Source: Pyrus communis (Eukaryota; Streptophyta; Magnoliopsida; Rosales; Rosaceae). From it: a stretch of DNA of 64,000 nt. The number at the start of each line of letters is the position of its first letter. Position 1 is the stretch's first letter. The position numbers were made by a program, and so were the translations under genes. The notes beneath the pieces are model-generated. The model saw only the letters and a program-made list of their open reading frames with translations. It was not told where the DNA came from and searched no databases. The DNA lies in assembly GCF_963583255.1 (NCBI RefSeq), contig NC_084814.1, positions 25,052,815 to 25,116,814 on the forward strand. The letters run 5' to 3'. Positions 40,514 to 51,862 of this stretch are shown in pieces.

Positions 40514-43500
40514 TCGCTTTTCGATCAATGTAATGCTACACTCTATGTACTCGAAATGCGAAATGGCATTTCACACACAAGACGGAGAAGACTTAGTAGT
40601 GTTACTTGTGATGAGAGGTTGAGTGAATTGTGAAGCAAAAGACTTACTTGGTTGCCATTTTGTATAGCAATTTAAGGAGGTTGAGGTGCAATTTTCTATG
40701 ACTTGTTGCACCCCACGATTTTGTTCTCTCTCTCTCTAAGTCTATGAGATTCTCCAAATTTAAAAAAAAAACTAGGTATGAAAAGGACATCTTGGTTGAC
40801 TGTACTCGAAACAAAATCCTTTTTTCTTTTGGCATAATATTTGTTATGAGCTAGAGTTTCATATTTCTTGTTTATATTTGTAATGCCATAATCCGCCGGC
40901 CCTGGATTCGAGCTTCAATTGAAAGCTATCAACCAACTACGACTGTAGAAATTAGGATATTGCGGTTAGGTTGCATAATTACATGTGTGTCACTACTATT
41001 AGCCCGAAGTCCAACTGCAAGTGCAATTGCAAAGATGAAAGCGACCCCATCAAAATGACTTTTATCCTGCATTTGAAAGAAGAAAATAAACTTATAAGTT
41101 TGAGATAAATTGTTACTTTGAAATTGGTTTACTTTAACTCCTTTATTTAGATTCATAAACGAAAAAGATTAAAAATTTCACGCTAAATAAGATAGGGGAC
41201 GGATATGTGGCATTATTTTTTTTACACAACTTTTGACATATTTGTGGGGCCTATTTCGTAATATATTTCAACGATGCAAATCTTCTATCTTTTAGGTATT
41301 CTCTCAAAGATCATGTCTATAAAAAAACTATACAAATCTAAAACCATATGACCGTTTCATTAATGGTTCAAGGTTTCTTTGTAAAACCATATTTGTTTAT
41401 TTTCTTCACTACTTATGGTAAGGGTGATCTATGAATGATGTCATAAAAGATAGATAGTTCAGATCGTTGAAGTACATTACGGAGTTAGCCCAGCAAAAAT
41501 GTGTGTCAAAAATTGTGTAAAAATAGTGGTGTGACGAATCCAACCCCAATAAGATATAGGGTTTGGTGAAGTGAACCTATTATATAGAATATTAATCAAT
41601 ATCACAAAAAAATGCAATTAACATAAGGATCCCTTAACATAATCATTTAGGCAACAACTCACCTTAGTGTTTTTTTCCCTTTTATAAGCATAATTACATT
41701 TTAAACTATTCTAATTAACGAGTAATTCAAACTCAAGCGCAAAATGGCAGACATATTGTCATGACAGTACTAGTGTTACCCTGCCAACAATGCACATGAG
41801 AAAATTCAATCAACATTGTATGCGGATTATTTGCTTATAAGTTATGACCAAGTTTACTCACTAATTTTCAATCTAATGATACTTTTCTTGAATTCTTTCC
41901 AATATCCAAGTTTGAATCCCTATTTTCCGTTCATAAGAAATCAAATAAAAACTAAACTAAGTTTAAGAGGATTGTCAATGGATCACCAATATCATTAAGT
42001 GCTAATAACTACATCATCATGGTGTAAACCTCTTGTCGGTGAGGAGTTCAAAAGTCTAGACCGCGGGAAATGCTGAGGCATACATCAAACCAGTAAGGGA
42101 GATTAGAGAAGGACATCTTAACTACACATTTTGTCTCTCTATTTGGGTGGGCAGCATGATGAGGTTTCGAGTTAGAGGACTTAGTATTTTTAAATTGGTT
42201 TTCTCTCAAGAGAATACGTGTGTGACATAAAATAATATATGCTTTTTCTGGGCATGTTTCATATATATTTTTAGAAAGTAATAGGAGTTGTTAACGGATT
42301 GTTATCAACACAATTATGCAACCACTCTCTGAGACTGCGGGCCTCAAGTTCTAAAGGATTAGACATTTTCAAATTTAACATAATATTAGTGGGTATGATT
42401 ATATATTAGTCGTATTGAGCATGCGTGTTGATAAGCTTTGTACACACTTGAAAAAAGCGAGCACCCAACAACAACCATTTGACCTTTCTGGCCCAAGTCA
42501 ATATTAGGTAACACGTATACAGCACAAGGGTAATTAGGGTATTTTGCTATCCCATGCAACGTGTACAATTAGATGTAGTTCTGGCCGTTGATGAGCTTCA
42601 TACCTCGGTGTAATTTTTCTATGATACCACGAACGAAATTAAAGTTATACTTCAAAACCAATTGATAATAAAGGAGTAGTTCAATTTCATACATATTCAT
42701 GTAAGATTCGTTAGCTATTTTTCACAAGATAGATTTATCTTGTTTGTCTAATGAGTTTAATGCTACCATCTTATGATAATTGTAAGAATTTAATGTGTCA
42801 AGTTGTATATATAACGAGTAATGCTACCATCTTAGATGATATTTTAAGTGGACCGTCACTTCATATAAAATGTTCTAAATTTTTATTGAATTAAAAAGAA
42901 TTAAAAAGAAGGTAAAAAGGAAAAGAAAAAACCCTAAAACCTAACAATGTTAACGTACGTGAAACCAACTTTGCTTGTGTTTTTGCCGTCGTCTCCTACT
43001 CCCTTGTCCCTCCTCTGCTTCCGTCGCCTACTCTTTCATAAGCAACAACAGAAACTATATACGGTTTCATGAAATGTGTCCAAATGTATAACAACAGTAG
43101 CAATAACAAGAACTAGGGAAATTCATACTATTACTTCCATCATGCATATGCATATACGTGTGGCAGGTAGGACATTTGCAGGCCAAAGAGGAGGCGGAGA
43201 TGTCTGTCTCGCTAAAATTATAATGAAAGAAAGCAACGTACACGTTCTCAAACTACGTGCACTTGGTAAATAAAGTACATTCTTTTCGATAACGATAGAA
43301 GTATGCTCCGAAACATTGTCTTTCCTTCAGCATAGCATATGTGTTATTAACTATTGATAAGAGTATGAATTTCACATTAAATAAAAAACGGAACTTTGTA
43401 CCTATAAGTAATTAAGCTATTTTTCATATTAGCAATTGATTTTATGGTGAAATCTCAACTTCTTTATAGTATGAAAGCAGATTGTCTCATGTGTGAAGTC

Positions 43501-44200
43501 CGAAGGCCACATGTGCCCGATTCCTGTTGTTCATATGCATGTTAAACTTGAAATTTTGTAACACATGAGGGGACGTGTTGAAAGCGAATCTCATGTCGGG
43601 GAAAGAAGTGACATTGCATCTACTTATAAGTAATTAAACTACTCTTCATATTACAATTGATTTTATAATATAACCTTAACTTTTTCACCATTATGCATAC
43701 GAACGACTGGCTAGAAAAATCCTCAATAAAACCATATTTACAGTGATCACTCTTTCAGCAACCAAACGTGTCTGCTCCTATTCTATTTTTGTTAATAAGC
43801 ATGATTAGTATTACTAATCAGTGATGTCTGCTCACGAGTCTATTGTTTGGTACTGGTCAAAGTCACTTCCGAGCAATTTCATTAAGCTTCCACAACCTTT
43901 AGCATTCAAGCTTATTATGCTACTGTAGTAGGAAAATTGATGCCTATAATTAAGAATAATATAATTATATATTGCACCGTATTATTCGATAATGACAATT
44001 GGCAAGGGGCCTAATGATAGTATTATGGCTAATTAATTAGAAAAAGCTGCCTTATTGCCATTGACAAGTTGGGCTAATCTTGGCCCGTAATTATCATGTC
44101 ATTTTATTACCTAAGACAATATTTATCAAAACAGTAACAATAGGAGGAAGTGAACAAACACTCTATTTTTTATCTTTAGATTAAATAAAGGAAAAATTAG
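40514..44200. other. Repeat-rich intergenic region
   Basis: No gene is supported. A CT-rich run near 40723-40738 lies upstream of GT61 copy 2. A long-TIR MITE occupies 41206-41534. Single copies of the repeat seen at 658-1690 lie near 42640 and, inverted, near 43420-43690. The rest is AT-rich sequence with short spurious frames. Confidence 0.55.
41206..41534. mobile_element. MITE with ~90-bp terminal inverted repeats
   Basis: The left arm (41206-41296) carries TTTACACAACTTTTGACA, GGGCCTATTTCGTAAT, TTCAACGAT and TCTATCTTTTA. The right arm (41447-41534) carries the same series inverted: TAAAAGATAGATAG, ATCGTTGAA, ATTACGGAGTTAGCCC and TGTCAAAAATTGTGTAAA. The centre of about 150 bp is unrelated and non-coding. 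Arm divergence suggests moderate age. Confidence 0.65.
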
Positions 44201-44695
44201 GTTCTCATCCCTATTTTTCCCACTCCATTGATTAAAACCTTATTCATTTTCAATTTTTTTTTATAAAGGTCCTTATATTTTAATAAACGTCATTAATTAT
44301 TTTAATAATAAAATATTTTTATTTCTAAATATATTCATTTAGTATTAGAAACGTTACATTTATTATATTTATATTCTTGGCTAAATTTTTTATCATATAT
44401 TTTTACTTTTAGTTTGTACCCATTTTTAATTTGCAACCTTTTTTTTTTAATTTGTACTAATTTTCTTTTCAGTTTTAATGTGTACCCATATATTAATTCT
44501 TTTTTGTGCCCATATTTTTTAAACTCTTATTTGTATTTGTACCTATATTTTTTTAATTATTTGTACCCATTTTTAATTTTGCTAAATGTACCCATGCTAA
44601 TTATATGTATTTAATTTATGTTTTAAAATATATCAATAGTGTGACATCCCACATTGCCCAGGGAAGTGATCCTTATATGTATATTCACATCCCTA

Positions 44696-44820
44696 CCTAG
44701 CACGAGGCCTTTTGGGAGCTCACTGGCTTCGGGTTCCATAGGAACTCCGAAGTTAAGCGAGTAGCACGCGAGAGCACTCCCATGATGGGTGACCCACTGG
44801 GAAGTTCTCGTGTGAGTTCC
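44696..44820 (+). repeat. 5S rRNA-like core in Cassandra LTR (example copy)
   Basis: Within the first LTR, GGAACTCCGAAGTTAAGCGA (about 44741-44760) and GATGGGTGACCCACTGGGAA (44784-44803) match the central and C-box parts of plant 5S rRNA. GAAGTTCTCGTG follows, as in the 5S 3' part. The internal Pol III promoter A and C boxes are therefore largely kept. The 5S 5' end and 3' terminus are not conserved, so this is not a functional 5S gene. The same core recurs at about 45052-45176, 46868-46974, 47389-47500 and 47746-47858. Confidence 0.85.
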
Positions 44821-45368
44821 CAGAAACAAAACCATGAGGGTGTGCTGGGGGCCCAAAGCAAACAATATCGTGCTACGGTGGAGTCGGGCCCGGAAAGTGG
44901 TCCCGCCCAGGCTGGGATGTGACAATTTGGTATCAAAGCCTAACCTTGGTCGTGTATGTGCCGACGAGGACGTCAAGCCCCTAAGGAGGGTGGATTGTGA
45001 CATCTCACATCGCCCAGGGGAGTGATCCTTATATGTATATTCTCATCCCTACCTAGCACGAGTCCTTTTGAGAGCTCACTGGCTTCGGGTTCCATAGGAA
45101 CTCCGAAGTTAAGCGAGTAGCACGCGAGAGCACTCCCATGATGGGTGACCCACTGGGAAGTTCTCGTGTGAGTTCCCAGAAACAAAACCGTGAGGGTGTG
45201 CTAGGGGCCCAAAGCGGACAATATCGTGCTGCGGTGGAGTCGGGGCCAGGAAGTGGTCCCACCCGGGCCGGGATGTGACAATTGTGACACCCACATCGCC
45301 TAGGGGAGTGATCCTTATATGTATATTCCCATTCCTACCTAGCACGAGACTTTTTGGGAGCTCACTGG

Positions 45369-46785
45369 TTGCATAGCATAAGCCGAGATATGTGCTTCAT
45401 CGAGAATTGCTTTCTTTAAATCCAAATTATTAGGCACAAACATCCTACCCTCCTGCATAAGCAATTACCCTACCATGCTGCATCAACACATATCCCAGAC
45501 CATTCAAGGAAGCATCACTATAGACCTCAAAATCACCATTATCGTCCGAGAGTGCCAAAACAGGTGCATGAGTGAGGCAATACTTCAACTGCTGGAAACT
45601 CTGCTCACAATTATCATCCCACTCAAATTTAACATCTTTCCTCGTTAGCCTCGTCAGTGGTAAAGCAATCACGGAAAAATCCTTCACAAACCGTCAATAA
45701 TACCCTGTTAAACCAAGGAAACTCCTCACTTCAGTGACGGTTCGTGGTTGCTCCCACTTCTCCACAGCTGCCACCTTCTGAGGATCCACCAAGATACCTT
45801 GGGCAGAAATGACATGCCCCAAAAATGCTACTTAATCTAACCAGAACTGACACTTGCTAAACTTAGCATACAGTTAGTGTTCCCTCAACCTTTTCAACAC
45901 CAAAGTAAGATGTCGAACATGCTCCGATTTAGACTTAGAGTATACCAGAATATCGTCAATGAAGACAATAACAAACCTATCCAAATACGGCTGGAATACT
46001 CGGTTCATCAAATCCATAAAAGCAGCTAGCGCATTCGTCGATCCAAATGGCATAACTAGAAACTCGTAATGACCATAACGAGTCCTGAAAGCTATCTTAG
46101 GGACATCATCCCTACTAATCTTCAACTGATAATATCCAGACCTCAAGTTAATCTTGGAGAATACATAAGCACCCCGAAGCTGATCAAACAAATCATCAAT
46201 AGACGGCAATGGATAACGAGAAAAATCAGTAAACCTCCGATAATACTCGTTTGTCGTCAACTTCCCCTGCCTCAACTTAGTGAATTCCTGCTTTTTGCGG
46301 TCTATATACTCATGAGGCATAAACCTTCTCCTGAACAACTCTCTGAACACCTCCCAATCAGTCATCTCTTCTGGGGACAAACGACAAACCTCCTACTCCC
46401 ACCAGGATGCCGAATCCTTACCCAAAAACCAAGATGTCGTCTCAACCCACTTCTCAACAGGGAGATTCCCCTGATTATGCAGAATACAAAAGGTCTTCTC
46501 AATATGTTCTAGCCATCGCTCCGCTCCCTCAAAACCCTCGTGGCCCTCGAACTTATCCAGCTTCAGATTGTACATAGTTTCTAGAGGAGTCCTTTGGGAG
46601 GGCGGAGCGCCGACTGAATAGTGGTGGCGATAGCTTCCCCCAGTTGAGCTACATCGGGGAAACTAGGCTCAGCAGAGCGACATGGTTTCTTACGAGGCGG
46701 CATAGTTCTGATAGAAGACATCAAAACAATTAGAACACTCACAAAAATACAGGACTGCCCAACCTAGGCTCTGATACCAAATTAT
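45369..46785 (-). pseudogene. Ty3/gypsy gag-pol remnant
   Basis: On the minus strand a Met-tRNA primer-binding site (TTTGGTATCAGAGCCTAGG) at about 46785-46763 is followed by a start region (MPPRKKPCR...). Next is a retrotransposon gag segment with RWLEHIEKTF and [17 protein letters not shown]. The reverse transcriptase segment has [11 protein letters not shown] and the active site [11 protein letters not shown], and the RNase H start has FEVYSDASLNGLGYVLMQ. Gag joins RT directly, so the zinc knuckle and protease are deleted. Several in-frame stops interrupt it (near 46605, 46393, 45874 and 45695), and the integrase is absent. It is a defective copy, and the left end is cut at the junction with a truncated Cassandra LTR. 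Confidence 0.88.
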
Positions 46786-47314
46786 TGTGACATCCTACTT
46801 CGCTTAGGGGAGTGATCCATATATGTATATTCTCATCCCTACCTAGCACGAGACATTTTGGGAGCTCACTGGCGTCGGGTTCCATAGGAACTCCGAAGTT
46901 AAGCGAGTAGCACGCAAGAGCACTCCCATGATGGGTGACCCACTGGGAAGTTCTCATGTGAGTTCCCAGAAACAAAACCGTGAGGGTGTGCTGGGGGTCC
47001 AAAGCGGACAATATCGTACTACGGTAGAGTCGGGCCCCGGGTGGCGTACTACGATGGAATCGGGCCTGGGAAGTGGTCCCACCCGGGGCGGGATGTGACA
47101 AATAGTTATTTTTAAAAATATGTTAATAATTATGTGGGTACATTATTTTTTTGCTATAATTTTTGTGAAGAACAATATTACTCTAAAATTGATTTTTAAG
47201 TATTTATTATATTTAAAAATATTATTTGAATTTGTTTAAATGAGGCTAAGGATCTCGATCAAAATATTTAAACAAATAAGGTTTCAGTCTAACAATTAGG
47301 TTGATTAGGAATCG

Positions 47315-47955
47315 TGTGACATCCCACATCGTTCAGGAGAGTATCCTTATATGTATATTCTCATCCTTACCTAGCACGAGGCCTTTTGGGAGCTCACTTG
47401 CTTTTTGAGTTCCATGGGAACTTTGAAGTTAAGCGAGTAGCGCGCAAGAGCACTCCCAGGATGGGTGACCCATCGGGAAGTTCTTGTGTAAGTTCGTAGA
47501 AACAAAATCGTGAGGGCGTGCTGGGGGCCCAAAGCAGACAATATCGTGCTACGGTGGAGTCGAACCCGGGAAGTGGTCTCGCCCAGGCCGGGATGTGACA
47601 ATTTGGTATCAGAGCCTAACCCTGGTCATGGTGTGCCGACGAGGACATCGGGCCCCTTAGGGGGGTGGATTGTGACATCCCACATCGCCCAGGGGAGTGA
47701 TCCTTATATGTATATTCTCATCCCTACCTAGCACGAGGTCTTTTGGGAGCTCACTGGCTTCGAGTTCCATGGGAACTCCAAAGTTAAGCAAGTAGCGCGC
47801 GAGAGCACTCCTAGGATGGGTGACCCATCGAGAAGTTCTCGTGTGAGTTCCCAGAAACAAAACCGTGAAGGCGTGCTTGGGGCCCAAAACGGACAATATC
47901 GTGCTACGGTGAAGTCGGGCCCGGGAAATGGTCCCGCATGGGGCGGGATGTGACA
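47315..47955 (+). mobile_element. Intact Cassandra TRIM element
   Basis: LTR 47315-47600, internal domain 47601-47670 and LTR 47671-47955 form a complete 641-bp element. The internal domain begins with the Met-tRNA primer-binding site ATTTGGTATCAGAGCC and ends in the purine tract AGGGGGGTGGAT. Both LTRs carry the 5S-like core (AAGTTAAGC, GGATGGGTGACCCATCG). The target-site duplication is AATCG (47310-47314 and 47956-47960). Like all Cassandra elements it has no coding region and must be moved by proteins from other elements. Confidence 0.93.
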
Positions 47956-49087
47956 AATCGGAACTAAAATGATCCTTAAATAAATTATAGAAACAAAAAT
48001 AAACATGGTTTTGCAAAAACAAAATAAATATGCAGAAATCATTTTTAATGTGCATGATTGCATCATCCTGACCCAAAAAATTAAATTAAAGAATCGGTGG
48101 GAGTTCGATTACGACTTGAACAATGAAATAGATAAGGCCTCTTTCTGTATGGCAGGTATATGGTGCATGTCTCATAGACGTCATTATGAACATTGACTTC
48201 AACTGTGTATTGCAAAAAAAACATTATTTAGTTCAATTTGTCTTTGTTCAAATAGTATTGTATTAATTAATTAACAACATTTGTATGGCCACCTACTTCT
48301 AGTAGATCTGAGAAATTCTTGCACTGCCTGATAATCTAATATGAAACGATACGACAATAATAGAATTTAGGTTAACTCGTTAACGAATCAGATGTCATTA
48401 TTGGGTTATCCGTTAAGAACTCATCAAACGAATCGGGTCGTTATCAGGTCACCTATTAAGATAATAGTATGACAGGTAAACGACATGAAGACGAACCGTT
48501 TGCCCAGTCTGGACATTAAACATGATAATTTCTTCCTGATTCATTAGCCTGATACGAAACGACACGACAAAATAACGAGTTGGATAGTTATTGGATCACC
48601 TGTTAAAAATTTATTAAAATATGAATTTGATACGACACAATTTATTAAGGTAACGAGTATGACATAATACGACAACCATGGCCCGTTTGCCAAGTCTAAC
48701 TTCTAGCAAGAGAAATACAAGCAATGGCTTAAGTTTGTTTCAAATAATATTGCATTAATTAATTAATGAAACAAAATTGTTACTAATTAAGTTTCAGCGC
48801 TAATCAATCATAATCCATGTCATGCTCATCTAAGTACCTAATAAACAAAAATTAAGAGTTAGTAAGCTTCAAATTCACCTTAGTTACATGATTATATTAA
48901 TTCAGATTAATCTGCCAAATATACTTGACAATTTAAAAGGCCGAATCCGCTCAAAATCCATGATCGCATTCCGATTGTGACTTGATGTTATTGTAACAAC
49001 TGCGAGGTTACATTTGGGCTACATACACCCATATGCTTGATTCGGATTGTTAATGTTGGTCAATTTTTTTTGGGATTTTAATAAATT

Positions 49088-49390
49088 GGTCTTTGAGAAT
49101 GACATAATTTCTCACTTTAATATATGAAATTTGAAATCGATAGAAGTGATCCCTAAGTTTATCCACCGTCAACCGTTTTGGTCATTCTGTGAAAAATTTA
49201 TGTTGAATAAGGACCAAAATGACAAAAATACCCTCAAATTTAATAAACAATACTCCAAAATGTTTTGAAAAAAATTAAGGGTATCTTTGTCATTTTGGTC
49301 CTTATTTAATAGAGACTTTCCACGGAATGACCAAAAAAAAAATGAACAATCTTGGAAACCATTTCTATAGATTTTAAATCTCAAAAACCA
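49088..49390. mobile_element. MITE with hairpin centre
   Basis: AAGGACCAAAATGACAAA (about 49209) is inverted at TTTGTCATTTTGGTCCTT (about 49288-49305). Outer words are also inverted: GGTCTTTGAGA against TCAAAAACC, and TTTTGGTCATTCTGTG against CACGGAATGACCAAAA. The element could fold into one long hairpin. It is non-coding. Confidence 0.6.
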
Positions 49391-50599
49391 AAATAATGAG
49401 TTATGTGAAAAGTCATCTCAGTGACCACTTCTATCAATTTTTATCTAAATTGAATTTTATTCCAAATTCTTGTAAACTTTTGGTAGTTGGGCTTATTTGT
49501 TTCTTGAGACCATCAACGTTTAGAACCCGAGGCCATTTTTATGGGCCAAGCAGAACAAAAATGTATGGTTTAGGACACTGGTATGAGTTAAACTAAGTCC
49601 AACCATTAAATCTCAAGTGACAACCCAACAATCAGCATTGTGAAAGAACACAACTAGCCCATACCATTTACATTTAGGCAAATGAAGCCGGACATTTGAT
49701 GTGTCTTAGGCCTCTATAACTCGATTTCACTTCAAGGAGGGGATGTTAGGAGGAGTTCTTGTGTGCGTCGGTCGCATAGGGCACCACACTCAAAGCTGTC
49801 ATTGTGTGATTGTGCGAAATCAAACGCATGAAGTTCCTATCTATGAAATGGTTGGACATGTAACGTGAAATGATGTAGATTTGGAAGTTCCTATCTATGA
49901 AATGGTCGGACATATGACGTGAAATGATCTAGAATTCAAATCTGGGAATTGAATTCTCAAAATGTCAAGTGTAGGGTGGAAAGCCATAAAGACAAATTAG
50001 TTGCAAATTCCAATTTGGCACAAGTGGTTTGTCCTTTTTTTGGTGGTGTCAAGTCAGCCATGTGGATATACAGTACTTGCGTGCATCCGAAGTCTGACTT
50101 GCAAAGAATCAAACTGCTGATTGTGTTTGAAATATATTCGATCAACTTTGCTGAGAATATTTTGAGATGTACATAATGAATTAGACAGTTGGAGAAAACA
50201 AAATATGTAGATGTAAATTAGGTTGTAAACTAGGTTTTTTTATTTTTTTTATTTTTATTTTTATGACCATGTCTTGGGTCTTCTAGGTGGTGTTTACGTT
50301 TTTGTGTGGACGAGATCGATATAAAAGAATCTTTGTGTAATGGTCAGTGACAAATTCAGACACACAAATTGTTTTGTATATGATTTTGTCCGGACTCCGA
50401 TAACCCAATTGAAGATATTGAACCGAAGATGTCGTGGTACTTTTGACTACTACTGCCAAAAAGATTTATCAGATGTGATATGAGAATTATACTATTTTAT
50501 TTTATGAATAACGTGTCTTGATTATAAAAAATTTATAATCGAAATTATTCAAATTTTTAGTAAATTTTAAGATTATCATTGCAAAAGCTATTTCAATTA

Positions 50600-50770
50600 A
50601 AAATTGTTTAGTCATTAAATATATAGAATAAATTGACGGTATATTTAATGACTAAACCGTTTAGTCAAGCGTATATTTATGATCGTTTAGTCATTGACTA
50701 AGCGTATATTAATGACTAAGCGTTTAGTCATTGAAAATTATTTTAAGATTATGATCGTTTGATACGCTTG
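50600..50770. repeat. Cluster of TGACTAAACG / CGTTTAGTCA inverted words
   Basis: At least five copies of TTTAGTCA or its complement TGACTAAA occur within about 110 bp, including the palindrome TGACTAAACCGTTTAGTCA. The block TTTAGTCATTAAATATA is inverted at TATATTTAATGACTAAA. No transposon ends were recognised. Confidence 0.6.
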
Positions 50771-51295
50771 GATTATTAAACGATTTCTAATTTGAAAGAT
50801 TTTTTTATAAGATTGATCTCCAAATAAAGATTAATAAACTGAACAATTATGATCATTGATTTTATTTAGTCAAGATATATTATTTACAAACGAAAAAAAA
50901 TATGTGTATATTCCACATTGCGGGATCCAATTATTAACTTTTTTGTATTGTTAACATTATATTGCATTCATTTGTGGAAAAAAACAGTATATTCCATTCA
51001 TATTATGAAAAAGAAGACTCGATTAAAAGAAGACAATTATAGTCCTAAGTCCAGTGGGAGGAGCCTTTTGCATTGCTCTTCGTCTTGTCGAAATAATTGC
51101 CATGCGAATGATAGCCGCCCAATGTTGTCGTTTTGTTTTCACGTCAATTATTATTTTTATCCTAATTACAAATCCACCCCTTTACTATCATGATTTCTTA
51201 TTTTATCACAAGATCTTTTTTGTTTATATCAATTTACTCACTGCAATCACCAAGCTAGGTCTTAACTCTTGAGGGAGAGTTACATAGTTTTTTTA

Positions 51296-51455
51296 GCACT
51301 ACGGTCTAGTAGTATTTTTCTTTACTAGTAAGTGAAAGGTTTTAAGTTTGATTCTTAACAAATGCGAATTTAAATTACTTTATTACTAGCTCATTATAAG
51401 GTTCAGCACACTTTCTCATAATATCATTTGTTACAAAAATAAAAAAATAAAATAG
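51296..51455 (+). mobile_element. tRNA-derived SINE
   Basis: The 5' part ACGGTCTAGTAGTATT and the box AAGTTTGATTCTTAACAAAT resemble the A and B boxes of a common plant SINE. The body then reads GCGAATTTAAATTAC and ATTACTAGCTCATTATAAGG, and it ends in an A-rich tail (about 51436-51455). It is diverged, so Pol III activity is unlikely. Confidence 0.5.
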
Positions 51456-51767
51456 CAGCATCACGCGCACCTTTTCATTGGGTTGATTATAAGAAGATTC
51501 AACTATTTTATAAAAAAGATGCTTTCTCGTTTCTTTTTTTTTCGGATTATTTTTTGTGAATGTAATTAGACAACGTATTTGTAGTTACAAATGTTTTTGT
51601 TTATGATTGATATTTTTAGATTATAAACGAACATTTTATATAAATATATAGAAAGAGGAATTGTTTGAACTCAATACTTCGACTGTAATCAACCAACTAC
51701 GTGACGAACACCTTGCTATAATATGTAATGTACTAAAAACGAACAAAAAAACAAGATCCTCAACTCC

Positions 51768-51774
51768 TTTATAA
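51768..51774 (+). promoter_or_regulatory. TATA-like box of the MATE gene
   Basis: TTTATAA lies 89 bp before the MATE start codon. It is followed by a pyrimidine-rich leader with a (TC)n run at about 51822-51845. The spacing is reasonable for a plant promoter, but the transcription start is not known. Confidence 0.45.
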
Positions 51775-51862
51775 CATAATCCAAACTACCATCTGTCTTT
51801 CTTCCCCTCCGCCACTCACAATCTCTCTCTCTCTCTCTCTCTCTCAAGAAGCTAAGCAGAAA

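Larger units (their letters stand above)
44640..47100 (+). mobile_element. Composite Cassandra TRIM with captured gypsy fragment
   Basis: The order is LTR (44640-44924), internal domain (44925-44995), LTR (44996-45280), the dinucleotide AT, truncated LTR (45283-45368), Ty3/gypsy gag-pol fragment on the minus strand (45369-46785), LTR (46786-47100). The LTRs start TGTGACATCCCAC and end GGGATGTGACA. The first is followed by ATTTGGTATCAAAGCC, a Met-tRNA primer-binding site, and a purine tract precedes the next LTR. Each complete LTR carries a 5S rRNA-like core, which marks the Cassandra family. The outermost ends are flanked by the same five bases AATAG (44635-44639 and 47101-47105), so the whole structure is bounded by one target-site duplication. 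Confidence 0.85.
44201..48000. mobile_element. Older AT-rich element interrupted by Cassandra insertions
   Basis: Sequence with repeated TGTACCCAT or TTTGTACC words (about 44410-44600) continues on the far side of the composite insertion (47106-47314: AAAAATATG, GTGGGTACATT). GATTAAAACCTTATTCATTT near 44229 is roughly inverted by AACAAATAAGGTTTCAGT near 47271. The second Cassandra then splits AATCG at 47310. Both Cassandra insertions therefore seem to have landed in one older, non-coding repeat. Its class and exact ends are uncertain. Confidence 0.4.
47961..51862. other. Intergenic region upstream of the MATE gene
   Basis: No gene is supported. Contents seen are two diverged copies of a dispersed repeat rich in ACGACACGAC-like words (about 48340-48520 and 48550-48710, both ending CCGTTTGCC-AGTCT), an inverted-repeat MITE (49088-49390), a cluster of CGTTTAGTCA words (50600-50770), a SINE (about 51296-51455), and a TATA-like TTTATAA at 51768 with a CT-rich leader before the MATE start. 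Confidence 0.6.

Noticed and set aside
40513..40528. Start of GT61 copy 2 at 40528
   Set aside because: The codon there is TTG on the minus strand. The first ATG in frame is at 40513.
44414..44614. A 66-codon Phe/Leu/Tyr-rich frame
   Set aside because: Translated AT-rich repeat with TGTACCCAT words, not a membrane protein gene.
44696..47858. 5S rRNA genes
   Set aside because: Only the central and C-box parts of 5S match. The 5' and 3' ends are absent, and every copy sits inside an LTR with primer-binding site and purine tract, so they are Cassandra LTRs.
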